64,000 nt of DNA from Flavobacteriaceae bacterium. GTDB taxonomy: Bacteria > Bacteroidota > Bacteroidia > Flavobacteriales > Flavobacteriaceae. The position numbers were made by a program, and so were the translations under genes. Location of the stretch: NCBI GenBank assembly GCA_029238215.1, contig JAQWGN010000007.1, forward strand, positions 62,001 through 126,000, given 5' to 3'. The notes under the pieces were generated by a model. It made no database searches. It was given only the letters and a program-made list of their open reading frames with translations, and was not told the DNA's origin. Positions 62,481 through 64,000 of this stretch are shown piece by piece (positions within the stretch are counted from its first letter, which is position 1; the number at the start of each line of letters is the position of its first letter).

Positions 62481-62918
62481 ATGAGCGGAACACTAAATAA
62501 AGTAATGTTAATAGGACACCTAGGCGACAACATTAAAGTTACCTATTTTGAAGGTGGTAACTGCCTTGGGAGATTTCCCATAGCAACCAACGAAACCTAT
62601 ACGAGTAAGCAAACAGGTGAAAAGGTAACCAATACAGAGTGGCATAATGTAGTGGTTAGAAATAAAGCTGCAGAAATTTGTGAGAAGTATACAAAAAAGG
62701 GAGATCGCATCTATGTAGAAGGACGTATCAAGACTCGAAAATGGCAAGGAGAGGACGGAAAAGATCGTTATTCTACGGAAATTCACGTAGATGATTTTAC
62801 ATTCCTTACCCAAAGACCTACTGACAGCCAAGCTGCGGCATCTCCTTCTCAAGAACCCCCACAACAACAGCCTTCTCAGGCTAGCCAGTCTTCAAGTGAT
62901 GATGACTTGCCATTTTAA
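62481..62918 (+). CDS. ssb: Single-stranded DNA-binding protein, canonical
   Basis: The protein has 145 residues. The OB fold covers about 1-112 (LNKVMLIGHLGDNIKVT, TEWHNVVVRNKAAEICEKY, GDRIYVEGRIKTRKW). A Gln/Ser/Pro linker and the acidic tip DDDLPF follow, the partner-binding tail missing from the short paralogue at 20300. It protects single-stranded DNA in replication and repair. Confidence 0.95.
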   Translation: MSGTLNKVMLIGHLGDNIKVTYFEGGNCLGRFPIATNETYTSKQTGEKVTNTEWHNVVVRNKAAEICEKYTKKGDRIYVEGRIKTRKWQGEDGKDRYSTEIHVDDFTFLTQRPTDSQAAASPSQEPPQQQPSQASQSSSDDDLPF

Positions 62919-62928
62919 AGCTTAATTG

Positions 62929-64000
62929 TTGGACATACCCTATTTGGTTTTTAGTTTTGAAACAGTAGAAACAGCAAAAATATTTTTGTTGCTTATACTT
63001 CTTATTTGTTCAGCCCTTATATCTGGATCAGAGGTCGCTTTTTTTTCTCTATCCCCCTCTTTTATTAAGGAAGCCTCAACGGCATCCAATAAGTCGGAGC
63101 GTATTATTGCACACTTGCGAAAAAATCCAAGAAGGTTATTAGCGATTATTCTATTGCTGAATAATTTGATTAATATCGCAACAGTACTTGTTTTTGCTTC
63201 ACTCACCTCATTACTTTTTGAAGCTATTTCACAACCGTGGCTTCAATTTTTATTAGAAATCGGAATTATCACTACAGTAGTGCTTTTGTTTGGAGAAATT
63301 TTACCTAAAGTATACGCGAATAAGAACCCCGAAGGATTTGCCAGACGAATGGCATTGCCCATTTACGCACTTGATCAGTATGTGTTTTTTGCACTCACCT
63401 ATCCCATGAGTTACATCACATTTATCCTTCAAAAGCGTTTAGCGAATACAGCAACAAATATATCTGTAGACCACCTTTCTCAAGCCCTTGAAATGACCGA
63501 TGTTGGGGAAACAACAAAAGATGAGCAAAAAATTCTGAAAGGCATTGTTACTTTTGGCACTACAGAGACCAAACAAGTGATGTGCCCCAGAATTGATGTC
63601 TTTGCCCTTGAAGAGCAAACGACATTTGTTGAAGTGATACAGCAAGTAGTTGATAAAGGATTTTCAAGAGTCCCTATTTATCGTGAAACCATTGATTCTG
63701 TTATAGGAGTTTTGTATGTAAAAGACTTACTTCCCTATTTGGAAGAAGAAAACATGGATTGGACTAGTCTCCTGCGAGAGCCTTACTACGTGCCTGAAAA
63801 TAAAAAGTTAGATGATTTACTGGAAGAGTTTCAATCCAAGCGTATTCACTTGGCAGTTGTTGTTGATGAATATGGAGGTACTTCTGGAGTTATTTCTCTT
63901 GAAGATGTTATTGAACAAATTGTAGGAGATATCAGTGACGAATTTGACGAAACAGACGTAAGCTATTCAAAACTTAATGATAGTACTTATGTGTTTGAGG
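62929..64000 (+). CDS. gldE: Gliding motility-associated protein GldE, 5' part (TTG start)
   Basis: The frame is open from a stop at 62923 to the window end and contains no ATG near its start; TTG 62929 (DIPYLVFSFE) is the best start, with TTG at 62926 and 62944 as alternatives. At least 357 residues are present. A DUF21/CNNM membrane domain (about 15-185, with SGSEVAFFSLSPS and LLFGEILPKVYA) is followed by a CBS pair (KQVMCPRIDVFAL..., GFSRVPIYRETIDSVIGVLYVKDL, HLAVVVDEYGGTSGVISLEDVIEQIVGDI) and the start of the transporter-associated domain. In Flavobacterium johnsoniae mutY-ssb-gldE-gldD are neighbours, so this is GldE rather than a plain hemolysin-type CorC. Confidence 0.85.
   Translation, partial: MDIPYLVFSFETVETAKIFLLLILLICSALISGSEVAFFSLSPSFIKEASTASNKSERIIAHLRKNPRRLLAIILLLNNLINIATVLVFASLTSLLFEAISQPWLQFLLEIGIITTVVLLFGEILPKVYANKNPEGFARRMALPIYALDQYVFFALTYPMSYITFILQKRLANTATNISVDHLSQALEMTDVGETTKDEQKILKGIVTFGTTETKQVMCPRIDVFALEEQTTFVEVIQQVVDKGFSRVPIYRETIDSVIGVLYVKDLLPYLEEENMDWTSLLREPYYVPENKKLDDLLEEFQSKRIHLAVVVDEYGGTSGVISLEDVIEQIVGDISDEFDETDVSYSKLNDSTYVFE

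Overview
The window looks like a chromosome segment of a marine flavobacterium (Bacteroidota). Three things point there. Genes lack Shine-Dalgarno sites but carry the Bacteroidota -7 promoter box TAnnTTTG close upstream. The gene content is typical of the group: a polysaccharide utilization locus (PUL), TonB-dependent receptors, an ExbB/ExbD operon, atpDC split from the other ATP synthase genes, DUF4286, and the order mutY-ssb-gldE known from gliding flavobacteria. Base composition is AT-rich. The species cannot be named from this.

Region 1 (1-18432, all +) is most of a beta-1,3/1,6-glucan (laminarin-type) PUL; its SusC/SusD pair presumably lies left of the window. In order: the end of a PKD/CBM-like surface protein with a recently duplicated module; a 1051-aa protein joining a clan GH-A glycosidase to an outer-membrane beta-barrel; a glycan-binding lipoprotein; a GH16 laminarinase lipoprotein; a cytoplasmic GH149-like beta-1,3-glucan phosphorylase; a GH17 lipoprotein; a GH30 lipoprotein; an MFS transporter fused to a GH17 domain; a second, signal-less GH17; and a GH3 lipoprotein with two inserted EF-hand loops. 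Read together (inference): GH16 and GH17 cut the beta-1,3 backbone outside, GH30 removes beta-1,6 branches, GH3 trims ends, and imported oligosaccharides meet two cytoplasmic GH17 domains and the phosphorylase. Hydrolase domains are fused to a transport-type membrane domain at both the outer and the inner membrane, which is the most unusual feature of the window.

Region 2 (18463-40251) is mainly housekeeping: a small lipoprotein, a YeeZ-like epimerase, a CBS protein, a tail-less SSB, an HDAC-family deacetylase, a short MetRS, YraN, an ACT-domain protein, Mfd, GNAT and aspartate kinase, an ArsC-like reductase, the compact minus-strand run pth-ribF-serS-DUF4286-rsmA-mgtE-hydroxyacid dehydrogenase, then prs-rplY, tRNA-Leu(CAA), an NTF2-like lipoprotein and an MBL-fold hydrolase.

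Region 3 (40252-43198) is a small accessory pocket on the minus strand: umuC followed by umuD, a GIY-YIG protein, a hairpin element, a small possible lipoprotein, and a diverged relic of a second umuD 3' end.

Region 4 (43266-64000) holds sucA-sucB, a retropepsin-like protease, tatD, tRNA-Ser(GGA), an exbB-orf-exbD-exbD operon, two TonB-dependent receptors, atpD-atpC, recX, an RNase G, a 29-aa basic protein, HU, mutY, ssb and the 5' part of gldE, which runs off the right edge. No IS element, rRNA or CRISPR array was seen, and no stretch above 300 bases lacks a gene.
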